DNA of 64,000 nt from Streptomyces shenzhenensis (GCF_003688995.1 NZ_PENI01000027.1:62001-126000); one strand, 5' to 3'; positions 16,643 through 28,311 are shown, numbered from the stretch's first letter. The notes: generated by a model from the letters alone, not told the origin. Program-made: numbers and translations.

Positions 16643-19600
16643 AAATGCCCTGCAATCTAGCGATCACCGCGGGTTCATTTCCCTTGTCGGCTTTGCCGAC
16701 GATCTGGATGCCACCGTCTGTGTTTCGGAAAAAGAGCCTCGCTCCGTTCCTAGAACGAGCATAGGCAACATCAGTTCCGGTCAGGAAACCGTTTCCGATA
16801 CCCGGATTCAAGTTACCCTCCGCCAGCCTCGCCTGCATTGCATCAAGATCCCGCTGAACTGTCTGATTCTTTCCGGCTTTCTGCGCAGCCCTAACCAGAA
16901 GCGAATCATCGTGAATTGCCGACGTCAGAGTGGGACAGTTGCTGTTGTGAACGAGGACCGGTGTCGACCCAGCAAGTACATAGTACGTGTGCAGGTCGCT
17001 GACCGTGAGGTTGTGGACCGTTGCCTGCTGTGTTCGGTGGGTTATTTCTGTGATCCGGACGGACTTCCCCGTGGCTGTGTCGAGTCGCAGGCCCGGTGTC
17101 AGTTCGGACGCGTCGAGCCATTCGCCGAGGCCCAGTACCCAGAAGGGGTGGCCGGCCGTCGCGGTGATGTGGACGTCCTCACCGGCGACGGACAGAGTGA
17201 TGTCGACAAGGGACTTCAACCCCTGGCCCACGATCTCGGCTGTGACCTTCTTGACAGTGGTTTCGCCGGTCCTCGGGTCCGTTGCCAGGATCTCGTCACC
17301 GATCCGGACGTCCTCGATGGGCTTGGTCGTACCGTCCGCCATGAGGACTTCGGTGCCGGGTACGAAGCTGTTCTTCTTGCATGCCTTGGCCACCGCTGCG
17401 GCCTCGTCGGCCGCTTTGAGGGCCTTCACGCCCTTGAGCGCGCGCGCCCACGGAAGGTCCAGCGACGCCGAGCCGCATGCCTTGACGCTGTCGCCGCCCA
17501 AGCAGCGCTTCCAGGCGTCGATGTCCGGGGCGACCAAAGCGATCACGATCCGGTCGAACAGGGTCTGCTCGTAGTGGAGCCAGCCCAGGGCCTTGGCGGC
17601 GCCGCAGAAGTCAGCCGTGTTGGGGTGCAAGTCGGAGCATTTGTGCTTGGCCCATGTCTCGACACGCTCCTTCTCGTCGACGAGCGGGTACAGGTACTCG
17701 AGCTCGAGCGCGGTGGGGACCTCGATGCCCTCGATCGAGACCTTGTCCTTGCTCTGCTTGACGTTGACGGTCCGAGTGGGGGACTGCGTATTCCCCTTGC
17801 TGTCACCTCGGCCGGTGCCACCCTTCTTGGGCGCGTCGTCCCCGTAACCGTCGGCGGTGGGCCAGCCGTTGCCGCCGCTGCAGCTGTCGCACCAGAGGCC
17901 GGTCGGGTCGGAGAACGTCACCGGATTGTTGTTGCCGTAGGTGTAGCCGTTGTTCTGCTGCGGGTCGGTCAGGTCCATCACCGGGTCGACCGAGAGGAAG
18001 CGCCCCGTCGCCGGGTCGTACTCGCGCGCGCCCAAATGGGTCAGGCCCGTGGAGGTGTCGTTGGTGCCGCCGACGAAGCCCTTGGTGCCGGGCCATGAGG
18101 TGGGTGCCGGGCCCCGGATGCCGCCGAAGGGCTGTACTCGACGCTGGCTGAGCGCCTGCGTGCCGTCGTCGACAGCGAGGAGGGCCGTGCCGTGGTGGTC
18201 GGCAGTGGTGAAGGAGACCTTGCCGTCGTCGGCCTGGATGGCGGTGTGGCCGCCGCCGACGTCGATGTAGCGGGTGACCCTGGGCGTGCTCGTGCCCTCG
18301 GCGACCGAGATCTCGGACGCGCCGAGGTAGAGGGTCGTCTCGGTCGGCGTGCGGGCAATCATCCGGTTGCCGTCGGCGTCGTAGACGTACTCGCTGACCT
18401 TGGGAGAACCGCCCTCCACCGGCTCGGTCACCTTCGCCAGGCGTCCCTCGGCGTCGTAGTCGAGGTCCTGCGTGGTGCCGTTGCCCAGGGTGCGGACATC
18501 GGTGTTGCCCGTCGCGTCGTAGGTGTAGCTGTCACCCTCGGTGACGCCGGGCCCGGTACGGGTGACCGCTTTCAGGGCGTGCGGCCGCACCACTCCGGCG
18601 CCGGGGACGGGGTAGTCGTAGGTGCTCGTGACATCCTTCGCCGTGTCGCCACTGACGTCGTGTTCGACCTCGGTGCGCCGGTTGCCGATCTTGTCGTACC
18701 CGTACGACAACCAGTACGGGGCCGGTCCGCCGAGCAGGTTCGCGGCGGGTGCGCTCGCGCAGGAGGTGGTCGGCTGGGTCCACGCCTCCGTCAGTCGGCG
18801 CAGGTGGTCGTAGGTGAAGCACTGGGTGTCCGTGCCGGAGCGTGAGGTGTCCGAGACGGACAGGACGTTACCGATCTCGTCGTAGGCGAACGTGGACGCC
18901 TGGTCGACGCCGGCAACGTCCTGGCGGTCGACACGGGTGTAGTGCAGCCGCTGGGTACCGGGCTCGTACTCGTTGGTGATCCATGCCTTCTTGCCGCCCG
19001 CGTTGGACAGCTCGTACTGCAGCGGCTTGCCGACCAGGCTGTACTTCACCGAGGACTTGATTCCCTCATTGCCGTCCACGCCGATGGGCCGCAGCGTGTC
19101 GTCCTCGTAGGTGTAGACCGCGGAGGACGCGGCCAGCGAACCGGCCTTGGGCAGGCCGATACCCGCGACGAGACCGGACTCCTTGTAGGTCGTGGTGGAG
19201 ATGTAGGTACCGGACAGGCCCGTGTTCGCGGTCGAAGCCGGGACGGTGACGGACGTGCGCAGCGGCCGGTAGAGCCGGTCGTAGGCGACGACCTTCGAGG
19301 AGTACGCCAGTCCGTCGACGTAGCGGGTGGACTCGGCGAGGTAGCCCTTGGCACCGCTGACCGTGTCGTACGTCCACTTGGCGCGCAGCGTGCCCGTCGC
19401 GGAGCCGTCGCGCAGTTCGGTCTTGCGGCCGATGCCGTCGTGGCCGTACCAGAGTGTCTTGTCGCGGGCGTCGACCGTGGAGCTCAGCAGAGCGCGGTCG
19501 TCGTAGAAGTACTTGACCTGGCCCTTGTCGGGGTCCTTGGACAGGGTCAGCTGACCGAGCAGGTCGTACTCGTACGACCACTCGTTGCCCGCCGGGTCGG

Positions 19601-22600
19601 TCACCTTCTCCAGGGCATCGCTCGGCTTGAAGCCGTACTTCGTGGTGTCGTAGGCGGCTTCGGCGGCGCGCGCGTGGTGCTGGCGCAGTTCGGTGGTCCG
19701 GCCGCGGGCATCCGTCAGCGTGGTGGTGGCGGTGCCGCCCACCGGCGGGATGACGGTCGTGCGGTCGCCGCCGTAGATCGTCCTGGTGGTGTTGAGGACT
19801 TGTCCGCCGTCGCCGTTGCCATAGATCTGCCGGAACTCGGTCTGCCGGCCGAGCCCGTCGTACTTGTACCGGTTCTGCGTCTCCACGGCCAGCGCGTCCT
19901 GCGGCTCGACCAGGGTGGTGGCGGGCTTGGCCGTGTCGTAGTACGTCAGGAACTGCTTCGACGTCAGACCGCGCTCGTCGTAGAAGGTGTCCACCAGCAG
20001 CCGCCCGCCGCCCGGGCCGGGGTCCTGGGTCTGACGGGGGCGCAGGAAGCCGTCGTAGAGGACGTACGAGGTGACCTGAGCGCCGTTGTTGCCGATGGTC
20101 TTCGTGCCGACGGCGATCGGCTGGCTCTCTGCGATCGTGTACGTGTACTCGTATGTCGGGACGGCGCCGGTCAGCCGGTCCGGCAGCCACACCTTGCTCT
20201 GGCGGCCCAGCGCGTCATACGCAAAGTTGGTGACCTTGCCGTTGGTGTCGCTCACCGTCAACGGCAACCCGCGCGCAGGGTCGTTGGTGGTGGTGGTCGA
20301 CTGGGCCGTGGTGCTGTCGCCCGGGGTGACGGGCGGGGTGGTGACCTTGGCGGAGGCCGGGAAGCCGGTCGTCGGGGTGTAGAGCGTGGTGGTGGTACGG
20401 CCGTCGCTGCGGTCGGTGCGGGTCAGGGTGCCGGACTTGGCGGTGACCGTGCCGCTCAGGTCGTTGCTGCTGGTCTTGCGGCCGTAGCTGTCGTAGCCGG
20501 CTGCGGTCTCCGTGTAGGTCGCGGTGGTGCCGTCGTGGGACTTGAGCATCGCGGTCGCTGTGGCGTCGCCCATGGTGGGAGCGGCATCGTAGGCGAGGCC
20601 GTCGTATGCGGTGCGGATGTCGGAGACGACGTCCTTGGCGCGGTCGGTGGTGGCGTCGCAGGCCTTGGCGACCGTCTCGACGCGGGACGGCAGCGAGAGG
20701 ATCGCCCCGGACGCCGGGTAGCCGGTGCGGACGCACTTGTCGTCGGCCGTGGTGGAGTCGTCGCCGCGGTCGTCGGTGACGGTGATTCGGCCGGCGACCG
20801 TGTCGAAGGTGTTGTCCGTCGTGGTTGTTCGCCACCTGGTGCCGGCCCCGTCGTCCAGCGAGGTCCAGGTCCTGATCTGCGCGGTGCCGGTGAAGTCGGC
20901 GGTCACCGTGCCCCAGTCACGGACCTTCTTCGCCGTCTCGTGGTGCCAGGGGCGGCTGACCGTCTTGGACAGCACCGAGCCGCCGGGACCCGAGTAGGTG
21001 ACGTTCTTGTAGTCGAACCCGGCCGCCGACTCGTGGTCGGTGAGCGGGGCACCCTCGCCCGCACCGAGGGAGACGCTGACGTCCTTCGTGCCGCCGCTCG
21101 GGTCCTTGCGGTCGCCGTCCATGCCGCGCAGGAAGTAGCTGTCGGTCTGCGAGCGCATCGCTGACGCGCCGCCCTGGCCGCCGTTCCTCACCCGGACGTG
21201 ACCGTAGCCTCGCCACTGCGACCAGGTCTTCTCCTTCTCCTTGGTCAGCCCGTCATCGTCGTCGTAGTGCCAGGCCGCGCCGTCCAGGTAGTCGTAGGAG
21301 GTGATCTGGTCCGGGGCACCACCGGTGCGGTCGGTCAGCGTGACCGTCGAGGCGACGTACTTGTTGAACCAGTGCAGCTCCGGGTCGTCGGTGGCGCTGC
21401 CACCGATGTACTGCGGGAAGCAGCGGGTGGTGTTGGTCTGCGGGGTCGGCAGCGCGGCGAAGTCGCACACCGGCTCCGAGTAGCCGACGTCGATCTGGCC
21501 GCCCGCCTCGTCGGCGACGGTGGCCAGCCGCTCCTTGATGAAGGGTGCGAAGCCGTCACCGGTCCGGTCGAGCCGGTTGGCGAGCTGGACGTAGCTGAAG
21601 GTGGTCTTCGGCAGGGTGATCGCCGGGGTCGCGGTGTGCCCGGTGCGCTGCACGGAGTCCAGAATCAGCTGGTAGTCGGTGTCGGAGGTGCCCCAGCGGT
21701 GGGTGAGCTTCCAGGAGTCGACGTCGGCATAGGAACCCGACTTGAGCACCTGGGCGCTGACGGAGGTGAGCCTCTTACGGGTGAAGAACACCGGGGAGAG
21801 CCGCCCCTGGTCACAGGTGGCGCCCGCGTCGCAGTTCAGGTCCCACGGGGTGTCGTACCAGTAGAAGGCGTCCTTGGAGATGTCGGAACAGGTGGTCCTC
21901 GCGTCCGGGATGCACCGCTCGCTGCTGGTGAAGTCGACCTTCGCCAGCGGCTGCGCCGAATACAACGCGTTCGACTTCAGGCCGTACTCGATCCGGTCCA
22001 GCGAACCGCCCCGCACGTAACGGGTGTTGAGCTTGTCGTCGAGGTTGCGGCCGTAGGAGTTGAGTTCCTTGTCGTAGTAGTAGGCGATCGCGCTGCCGTG
22101 CGGGTCGACGACATAGTCGAGGTTCCAGCGCCAGCCCTGGTCGCACCAGGAGTCGGCGAACGCCGCAGCGTGGCAGGGCTCGTTCGCGTCGTCGCCGAAG
22201 ACCGGGACGGTCCAGGCGGAGTCGGTGGTCTCCTTACCGTCCGCCCAGCCGGGCAGCCGGTTGTAACCGAAGTAGTACTGCACTCCGTCCGGGGTCGTGA
22301 CCTTCCAGTACTCGTCGTTGCGGGCGCCGTTGGAGCGTACGTCCGACCCGGAGCCGTAGATCCGCTGGATCTTCGTGCCGTCGTCGTTCTTCAGCCGGAA
22401 GGAGTCGGTGCCGGACGGCACCAGCTCGCCGCCCTTGCCGTTGAAGGAGATGAACGCGTTGTCGTAGGCCCAGCACAGGTCGCCCGGCTTACCGCCGTCG
22501 GCATGCTCCACCCCGTCGTCCGAGCAGGGCTTGTAGCGCCGCTCGATGAATCCGGGCCACAGGTCGAAGCCGTCGCCCAGCCAGGAACCCTGGTTGTTGG

Positions 22601-23480
22601 TGTTGCCGGTCCGGCCGTCGATCGAGCCCGAGGAGTAGGACAGGCCGACGCTCGGCGCCAGTCCGCCGGGCACGTCCGGTACGTCCATCGGGTACGACCA
22701 GGAGAAGTCACCGGTGTTGAGACTCGTGCTCCACGTCGAGGACGGCGAGAGCGGGGTCGCCTTGTAGTCGCCGCCCATACCCGCCTCGTCAGCCACGGCC
22801 GCGAGCACGGTGGAGCCGGAGGCGCTCAGGGCCACCCTGGGCGCGGTCAGGGTCTGCTGCTCGGCGTCGTTGACAACCTCGACCGGCTCGGCGGTGCGGC
22901 ACTTCGCTTTCTCGGGCGTGGTCAACGCGCACCCGGGTAGCCGGACAAGGTGCAGGCGGTCGGCGTATCCGCCGCCGAAGGCCCCCGCGAAGGAGGAATA
23001 GTCGACCCGGGTCCGCACAGCGGAGGCCTTCGCCCCAGCCGCCGGGCGGAGGGCGAACAGCAGACCGTCGGCGCCCGCCCGACGCGCGGTCGCCCGGTCG
23101 AACACCTGGGCCTGCACGGCCCCTTGGGACACCGGCTTCTTCGCGGCCCCCAGGGCGAGCGGCAGCCCCTTCGCCCTGACGACCGTCGTGGAGCCCTCGG
23201 GCAGGCCCACGGTCACCGAGCCCGGCTTGGGCCAGGCGGCGCGCGGAGCCTCCTCGGGGGTGCGGGGGCCCTTCATGATGGTGCGGGGAGTGACCGTGAC
23301 CGGGCCGACCGCCACCGGCTTCTCCGCCTCCGGCAGGTCGGGACGGCCCGTGCCGCGGTCGGCGGCGACGACGGCGGGCTGGGCCACGGCCTGCAACAGC
23401 GTGCCGACCATGACCGCGGCCGAGGCCAGGGCCACGCGGCGGCGCAGGGCACGCGGGAGCGTACGGGATCTTCCGTTCAT
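16632..23480 (-). CDS. Secreted Rhs/YD-repeat polymorphic toxin with HINT domain and RelE/ParE-like tip
   Basis: 2282 aa. ATG 23480 is followed by a basic then hydrophobic signal segment ending near AVVAADR. A long beta-rich N-terminal region leads into many YD repeats (such as YAYDALGR- and YDYLDG-like units), then the Rhs core end REYDPATGRFLSVDPV. A HINT autoprotease begins at C-KKNSFVPGTEVLMADG and ends at HTYYVLAGSTPVLVHNSN, where the tip should be cleaved off. The last about 100 residues (ARSRNGARLFFRNTDGGIQI, then VGKADKGNEPAVIARLQ) resemble RelE/ParE toxins. The tip, immunity gene and element DNA are more AT-rich than the Rhs body. It follows the LamG gene by 75 nt in one operon. Probably kills competing cells; target inside the cell unknown. 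Confidence 0.88.
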   Translation of the reverse strand: MNGRSRTLPRALRRRVALASAAVMVGTLLQAVAQPAVVAADRGTGRPDLPEAEKPVAVGPVTVTPRTIMKGPRTPEEAPRAAWPKPGSVTVGLPEGSTTVVRAKGLPLALGAAKKPVSQGAVQAQVFDRATARRAGADGLLFALRPAAGAKASAVRTRVDYSSFAGAFGGGYADRLHLVRLPGCALTTPEKAKCRTAEPVEVVNDAEQQTLTAPRVALSASGSTVLAAVADEAGMGGDYKATPLSPSSTWSTSLNTGDFSWSYPMDVPDVPGGLAPSVGLSYSSGSIDGRTGNTNNQGSWLGDGFDLWPGFIERRYKPCSDDGVEHADGGKPGDLCWAYDNAFISFNGKGGELVPSGTDSFRLKNDDGTKIQRIYGSGSDVRSNGARNDEYWKVTTPDGVQYYFGYNRLPGWADGKETTDSAWTVPVFGDDANEPCHAAAFADSWCDQGWRWNLDYVVDPHGSAIAYYYDKELNSYGRNLDDKLNTRYVRGGSLDRIEYGLKSNALYSAQPLAKVDFTSSERCIPDARTTCSDISKDAFYWYDTPWDLNCDAGATCDQGRLSPVFFTRKRLTSVSAQVLKSGSYADVDSWKLTHRWGTSDTDYQLILDSVQRTGHTATPAITLPKTTFSYVQLANRLDRTGDGFAPFIKERLATVADEAGGQIDVGYSEPVCDFAALPTPQTNTTRCFPQYIGGSATDDPELHWFNKYVASTVTLTDRTGGAPDQITSYDYLDGAAWHYDDDDGLTKEKEKTWSQWRGYGHVRVRNGGQGGASAMRSQTDSYFLRGMDGDRKDPSGGTKDVSVSLGAGEGAPLTDHESAAGFDYKNVTYSGPGGSVLSKTVSRPWHHETAKKVRDWGTVTADFTGTAQIRTWTSLDDGAGTRWRTTTTDNTFDTVAGRITVTDDRGDDSTTADDKCVRTGYPASGAILSLPSRVETVAKACDATTDRAKDVVSDIRTAYDGLAYDAAPTMGDATATAMLKSHDGTTATYTETAAGYDSYGRKTSSNDLSGTVTAKSGTLTRTDRSDGRTTTTLYTPTTGFPASAKVTTPPVTPGDSTTAQSTTTTNDPARGLPLTVSDTNGKVTNFAYDALGRQSKVWLPDRLTGAVPTYEYTYTIAESQPIAVGTKTIGNNGAQVTSYVLYDGFLRPRQTQDPGPGGGRLLVDTFYDERGLTSKQFLTYYDTAKPATTLVEPQDALAVETQNRYKYDGLGRQTEFRQIYGNGDGGQVLNTTRTIYGGDRTTVIPPVGGTATTTLTDARGRTTELRQHHARAAEAAYDTTKYGFKPSDALEKVTDPAGNEWSYEYDLLGQLTLSKDPDKGQVKYFYDDRALLSSTVDARDKTLWYGHDGIGRKTELRDGSATGTLRAKWTYDTVSGAKGYLAESTRYVDGLAYSSKVVAYDRLYRPLRTSVTVPASTANTGLSGTYISTTTYKESGLVAGIGLPKAGSLAASSAVYTYEDDTLRPIGVDGNEGIKSSVKYSLVGKPLQYELSNAGGKKAWITNEYEPGTQRLHYTRVDRQDVAGVDQASTFAYDEIGNVLSVSDTSRSGTDTQCFTYDHLRRLTEAWTQPTTSCASAPAANLLGGPAPYWLSYGYDKIGNRRTEVEHDVSGDTAKDVTSTYDYPVPGAGVVRPHALKAVTRTGPGVTEGDSYTYDATGNTDVRTLGNGTTQDLDYDAEGRLAKVTEPVEGGSPKVSEYVYDADGNRMIARTPTETTLYLGASEISVAEGTSTPRVTRYIDVGGGHTAIQADDGKVSFTTADHHGTALLAVDDGTQALSQRRVQPFGGIRGPAPTSWPGTKGFVGGTNDTSTGLTHLGAREYDPATGRFLSVDPVMDLTDPQQNNGYTYGNNNPVTFSDPTGLWCDSCSGGNGWPTADGYGDDAPKKGGTGRGDSKGNTQSPTRTVNVKQSKDKVSIEGIEVPTALELEYLYPLVDEKERVETWAKHKCSDLHPNTADFCGAAKALGWLHYEQTLFDRIVIALVAPDIDAWKRCLGGDSVKACGSASLDLPWARALKGVKALKAADEAAAVAKACKKNSFVPGTEVLMADGTTKPIEDVRIGDEILATDPRTGETTVKKVTAEIVGQGLKSLVDITLSVAGEDVHITATAGHPFWVLGLGEWLDASELTPGLRLDTATGKSVRITEITHRTQQATVHNLTVSDLHTYYVLAGSTPVLVHNSNCPTLTSAIHDDSLLVRAAQKAGKNQTVQRDLDAMQARLAEGNLNPGIGNGFLTGTDVAYARSRNGARLFFRNTDGGIQIVGKADKGNEPAVIARLQGIYGR
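16938..16992 (+). repeat. 55-bp direct repeat, right copy (HINT codons of the Rhs gene)
   Basis: Partner of 11556-11610. It covers the codons for the last residues of the HINT domain, so a crossover between the two copies keeps the reading frame. Core-like inverted bases GTACA and TGTGC flank the same TAGTACG spacer (16976-16992). Confidence 0.6.
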
Positions 23481-23555
23481 CCTCGTCCTTCATCCCTCGC
23501 AGGAAGCATCCCGATGGGGATGCGAAGCCGGTGTCGTACGGGTAAGGCGGGGCTG

Positions 23556-26500
23556 TCAGTAGTTACGGGGGACATCTGTGTCCCGGCCCGGCTGTCCGAC
23601 TGCCAGGTTCTGGATCTGCACTTCGTTCAGCGTGCCCTGGAAGGTCCAGAGGTCCGAGACGGAGCCGGGGAAATAGGCCCCGGCCCGGTCACGCCCCAGT
23701 TGCAGCGACTGGACGGCTTTGAAGGTCAGCACGTTGTCGGAGTAGGAGACCTGGTCGGTGCAGCCCGCGGTGTCGGGGGCACCGTCGTCATCGGTGTCCT
23801 GACAGGCGACCTCCTGTAGCTGGCCATTGACGTACAACCGCATCTCGTGCGCGAAGCCGTCGTAGACCAACGCCAGGTGGGTCCACTCCTCGGGGCCGTA
23901 GAACTGTCCGTTCTCCACCTCGGCGGCCTCGGCGTCGGTCTTGTCCGCGGCGGCGGTGGTGATCCGCCAGCGACCACCGTCAGTGGCCGGCGTGCTGCTC
24001 GGGATGTATCGCACCGAGAACGCGTCCTTGCTGGTGCCCGGCGCACTGAGCAACGCGACCTCCCGGGTGGGTTGCGCCGACGCCTGCACGAAGGCGGTCA
24101 CCGTGAAACTGGCGCTGGTGTCGACCGGCACGACGCCGTTCGAGGTGGCGGCGTACTGATTCACGCCGTTCAGCGCCAGGCCGCCGTCGACCCAGCCGCC
24201 ATCGAGCTCGGCGCCGTTGTACAGGCCGAGGCCCGCGCCGGCGGGGCCGGCGTCCGGGGTGACCGGCGGGTTGGCCGTGGACGCGGTCTCGAACTTCCAG
24301 CGGCTCTTGACCACCGGGTTCTGTGTGAAGAGCTGGCGCACCTCGTCGTCGGAGATGGCACGGTCGTAGAGCCGTACGTTGTCCAGGGAGCCCTTGAGCC
24401 GGTTGCCGAGGCTGCCATCCGCCTTGCCGGTGCCGCCCAGGGTGACCTGGCCGACGGCGAGCCAGGGCGTGGTGAAGGGGGCGGTGGCCTCCAGGACGCC
24501 GTTGACATAGAGCTTCAGCTGGCCGGCGTCGTTGTCGTAGACGCCTACGACATGGTTCCACTCACCGTGTCGTGCGGCCGGACAATTCGTGTTCGCCGGG
24601 CACGCGGTCTGGGTGGCGCGGACCAGTGTGGATTCGGGCTGGTTGCTCTGCTCCCGCATGAAGACCCAGCCGCCGAGGGCCGAGGAGTGGGTCAACTCGA
24701 AACCCAGGTTGACCGTGCTGGACTGAGCGATGACCGTCATCGGCCGTGCCTCCTTGTCCTTGGGCAACTTGGCCCAGGCGGAGACCGCGAAGCTCTGATA
24801 TGTGTCCATGATCGGACGGCCGGTCGTGGCGTAGTCGTCGACCCCGTCGAACTGGATCGCACGGCCGTTGACGCCGTCGGCCCCGGACGTGGTGCCGTTC
24901 TTCAACTGCGCGGCGGCCTGTTGGGAGCGGCCGATGGGCGCCACGTCCTGGGCGGTCTCATCGAGCGGGAAGACCAACTTGGCCGGACGGTTGGTGTCCA
25001 CCGGCCGGCGGTTGTGCAAGAGGGCCACCTGGGCGTCGGTGAGCTGGTAGTCGAAGAGCTGGAGTTCGTCGGCCGAGCCCTTGAAGAAATCATCGGAACT
25101 CTCGTGATGGATGGCGCCGCCGAGGATGGTACGTCCGCGCGCGTCCCAGGGGTTGCTGAAGGGAACCGAGTCGACCAGCTCACCGTCCACGTACAGCTTC
25201 ATCAGCTGGTTGGCGTTGTCGAAGACACCAACAAGATGGGTCCAGATGTCGACCCGTGACTCCAGGCACGCTGTGTCCCCAGCCGGGCAAGCGGGCTGGA
25301 GGGCCCGGGTCACCGTGGCACCCGTGGCGGTGTCGCTGGAGTGCCGCAGAAAGGACCAGCCGCCGAGCGCGGTGGAGTAGTAGATCTCGAACCCGCTGAG
25401 GTGGGCGCCTGACTGGGACACGACAGCCTGCGGAGTGCTGGGGTGATCGGCCGCCATCCTGGCCCACACCGACACCGAGAAGCTCTTGGCGGTGTTGAGG
25501 ACCGGGGACTCGGTGGCCGCGTAGTCGTCCACGCCGTCGAACTCCAGGCCGTTGCCCGAGACTCCGACGACGCCCATCTTCGCTCCGCTCACGACGGCCG
25601 ACCACTCGCCGCCCTCACCCACTACCTGGCTTGCTCCGCCGGCCTCGTCCATCTGCCAGGACAACCGGTCGGGCTGACCGGCGCGAACGCGGAAGTAGTA
25701 GGTGCTCGGCTCGGAGCCGTTGCCGGCTGCGTCGAACGCCTTGGCGGTGATGAAGTTGATCCCGGCCTTGGTCGGCATGAGATTGATCGTCTTGGCGCCG
25801 CCGCCCGAAGTGGTCAACGTGTGCTTGCTGCTGGGGTTCTCGTTGACGCCGAACCAGTACGTGGTGACGTCCGGGGACGGTGAGTCGATCTTGAAGGTGC
25901 CGTACCGGCCCACGCCGTCCCACCAGGGGGCGTTCGGGTCGTCGTCGTTGTTGCTCGGGTACTGCGCGGAGCTGATCCCGGGACCGACGGGCACCTTCGT
26001 GTCGTAGACGAAGTAGCAGCTGTGGGCGTTCTCGACGCTCCATGGCGACCACTGGCCGCCGTCCCAGGCGCGGGCCTGCCAGCCGACCACCTCTTCCTGC
26101 GGGATGCTGGTGGGCAGTTGGATCGAGAAGGACGAACCGGAGGCTTTGTCGGTGCTCTTGGCGGAGATCCAGTGCTGCTTCCAGCCGTCGCCCGCGTTCC
26201 ACAGGGCCCGGAACTGCACCTGGAGACGGTCCTTGTCCGGGTCGGTCACGTTGATGGCCTTGATCGTGGCGCGGGACCGGACGTGGACCTCGCTGCCCGA
26301 CTTCGCACACGAGCCACCCGGGGCCATGGACAGCTGCGAGGTGGAGATCCGCGGCGGCGGACGGTTGTACTCGACCCTCAGGAAGGCGTCGTCCGAGAAC
26401 CGCTTCCAGGTGTAGCGATCGTTCTCACTGGTCGCCCGCATGCCGAAGGTGATCTGGGGCCACTCCTTGGCTGCCGCCATCGCCACGGCGTTCTTCACGT

Positions 26501-27878
26501 CGAACTCGGCGTCGGCCGCAGCACAGCCGTCGAAGCCGTGGGCAAAGCTGCGGGTCTGAAGGTGGTCGATCCAGAAGCCGTCGGCGTTCTGGGTGTTCCA
26601 GGTGGTGGAGCCGTTGATCGCCTTGGTTCGCCAGAGCTGGACCTCGCGCGCCTCGCAGGAGGCGGCGTGGGTCTCGCGGACCACGAACTCGGCGGACAGG
26701 ATGCTGCGCCCCGCGAACTTCGTGGTCGGAATCTGGTAGAAGAGCCGCTTCACGTCCTGCGGGTTGCAGTAGTTCCAGTCGCAGAAGCCGAGCCCGGCGT
26801 CGGAATCGCCGTTGAACTTCCACTGGGGTGAACCGGCCCAGTACCGCGAGGCCATCGTCCACGCGGTGGCCTTCGGCGAGTACCACTGCGGGTCGATGAA
26901 GACTGGGTAGACGGTGTCGGCTCCGGTGAGTAGCTCGCGGTCCGGAGTGAGGACGAGTTGATCGCCGCCAGAAGGAACCTTGACGTCGACGGGTTTGACC
27001 CGTCCCGACTCGGCGGCGGTGGGCTCGGCTTCGACGGCGCGGGTGGAGGCGAACCGTTCGGCACCCGCCGGCTGCTGAGGTGCTGCGAGGCTGGAGTCCC
27101 ACATCACCGGCCGGGGTGCCTCGAACACCACGCCACCGGCCGCAGGGTCCACGGCCTCGACTCCGCCGGTCGCGGTCTCCTGGGTGACCAGGCCCTCGGT
27201 TCGCAACCCCAGGCGTAACTCGGCGAGTTCCTGGCTCTCGGCCGCCTGTGCCGCCTTGACCACGAGGAGCTGGGTAAATCCCTCGGGACGGGCGGAGAGC
27301 TTCAGGTCGACGTCCGGCAGGATCTCCGGGTAGGTGGCCGTGTCGCCCTCCAGTCGAGGCTCCGGCACTGTGCCCGGCCAGGAGAGTTCGAAGGTCCGGC
27401 CGGCGCGTTCGAGCCGAACCAGCGGGCCCTCACCGCCGCCGGAGAAGGCGAGCCCCACCGAGGCCGCCTTCGGCGCGACCATGCCCGCGTCGGCCCCCTT
27501 CCCGACAACGGCGAGCGCGGTGTCGATCGACCTCCACTCCCCGTCGATCCGGCTCCACACCGGACGCAGATACTCACGGGATTCCAGGTCGCCTTCGGGA
27601 GTGGCGTACACCTCGGTCGCTTCTCCACGTTAGGACAGGATCTCGACCTTCTTGCCCAGTCGCTCGGCCTGGGCGAAAGCCTCCGCCTCGGTGGCCGCGG
27701 TAAGCCCACCCTCGGAGGATGCCTGTACGGCTGCGCTCGGCGCAGTGGTGGTGGCCGGGGCAGCTACGGCCGTCGGCGAAGTCCCCATCGGCAGCAGCCC
27801 GACCGTCACAGCGATACCCACGCCAAGCACGACGGTTCGACCCGCTCTCCAGCGGCCACGTGCACGACGAACTCTCAC
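23556..27878 (-). pseudogene. LamG-domain secreted protein, interrupted by an in-frame TAA
   Basis: The frame runs from GTG 27878 (GGGGGG 4 nt upstream) through a signal peptide (VVLGVGIAVTVGLLP...AVAAP) to LGKKVEILS, then TAA at 27630-27632, then RGEATEVYATPEGDLESR and 1350 more residues without any shift. The sense across the stop is continuous with the usual layout of such proteins. The long part has Asp-rich beta regions, a WxM/Cys-containing middle, and three LamG-like jellyroll domains (FDGVDDYAATE..., FDGVDDYATTG..., LNGVNQYAATS...). A GTG at 27611 with GGAGAA 11 nt upstream could restart translation but the product would lack export signals. The intact protein would be secreted and is the normal upstream partner of Rhs proteins in Streptomyces. 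Sequencing error or stop readthrough is not excluded. Confidence 0.8.
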
Positions 27879-28112
27879 AGTTCCCCCCACATCCAGCACA
27901 CTTCAACCAAGATCTACCATGGCCGCGTCAACCTAAGAGAATTCGGGGGAGGAAGGATGAATTCCGAATGTCCGCTCCCCGAACTTCCTCGTGTGGCCCA
28001 ACCGGTGCTTCGAGATGCAGGAGTTGATCCGAGACCCCGGAACCACCGCCGGTTCCCCATCTGCTCCGGCAGCGGCGTCGTCGCGGTGTCCGCGATCGTG
28101 ATGCCGTCCGGG

Positions 28113-28271
28113 ATCTCGCGGACGCTCGTACGCGGGGCGATCCAGAAGGGAAGGGTGTTCTGTGGCTCCCCCTTTTGAGGCTCGGACCTGGCAGGCGTCG
28201 ACCATGTGGCAAGAGGAGTCGAGGTGCGTGGCCGCGTTGAGTTCGGCCGGCGGGACCTCATGCAGCCCTAT
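28113..28271 (-). pseudogene. IS5-family transposase remnant
   Basis: One frame reads AELNAATHLDSSCHMVDACQ, then VRASKGGATEHPSLLDR, close to the catalytic-core region of actinobacterial IS5 transposases (LNAAGELDW...VDASHVRALKGG...GPSPVDR). No ends, no full frame. The gap 27900-28112 shows nothing else that I can support. Confidence 0.5.
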
Positions 28272-28311
28272 CTCGGACGCCGGCCTCGTTCCAGACGCTC
28301 CCGGCCGGTCG

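Noticed and set aside
18942..22940. Long plus-strand frames opposite the Rhs gene
   Set aside because: Val/Gly/Arg-rich shadows of the repeat-coding strand; no start signals or known motifs.
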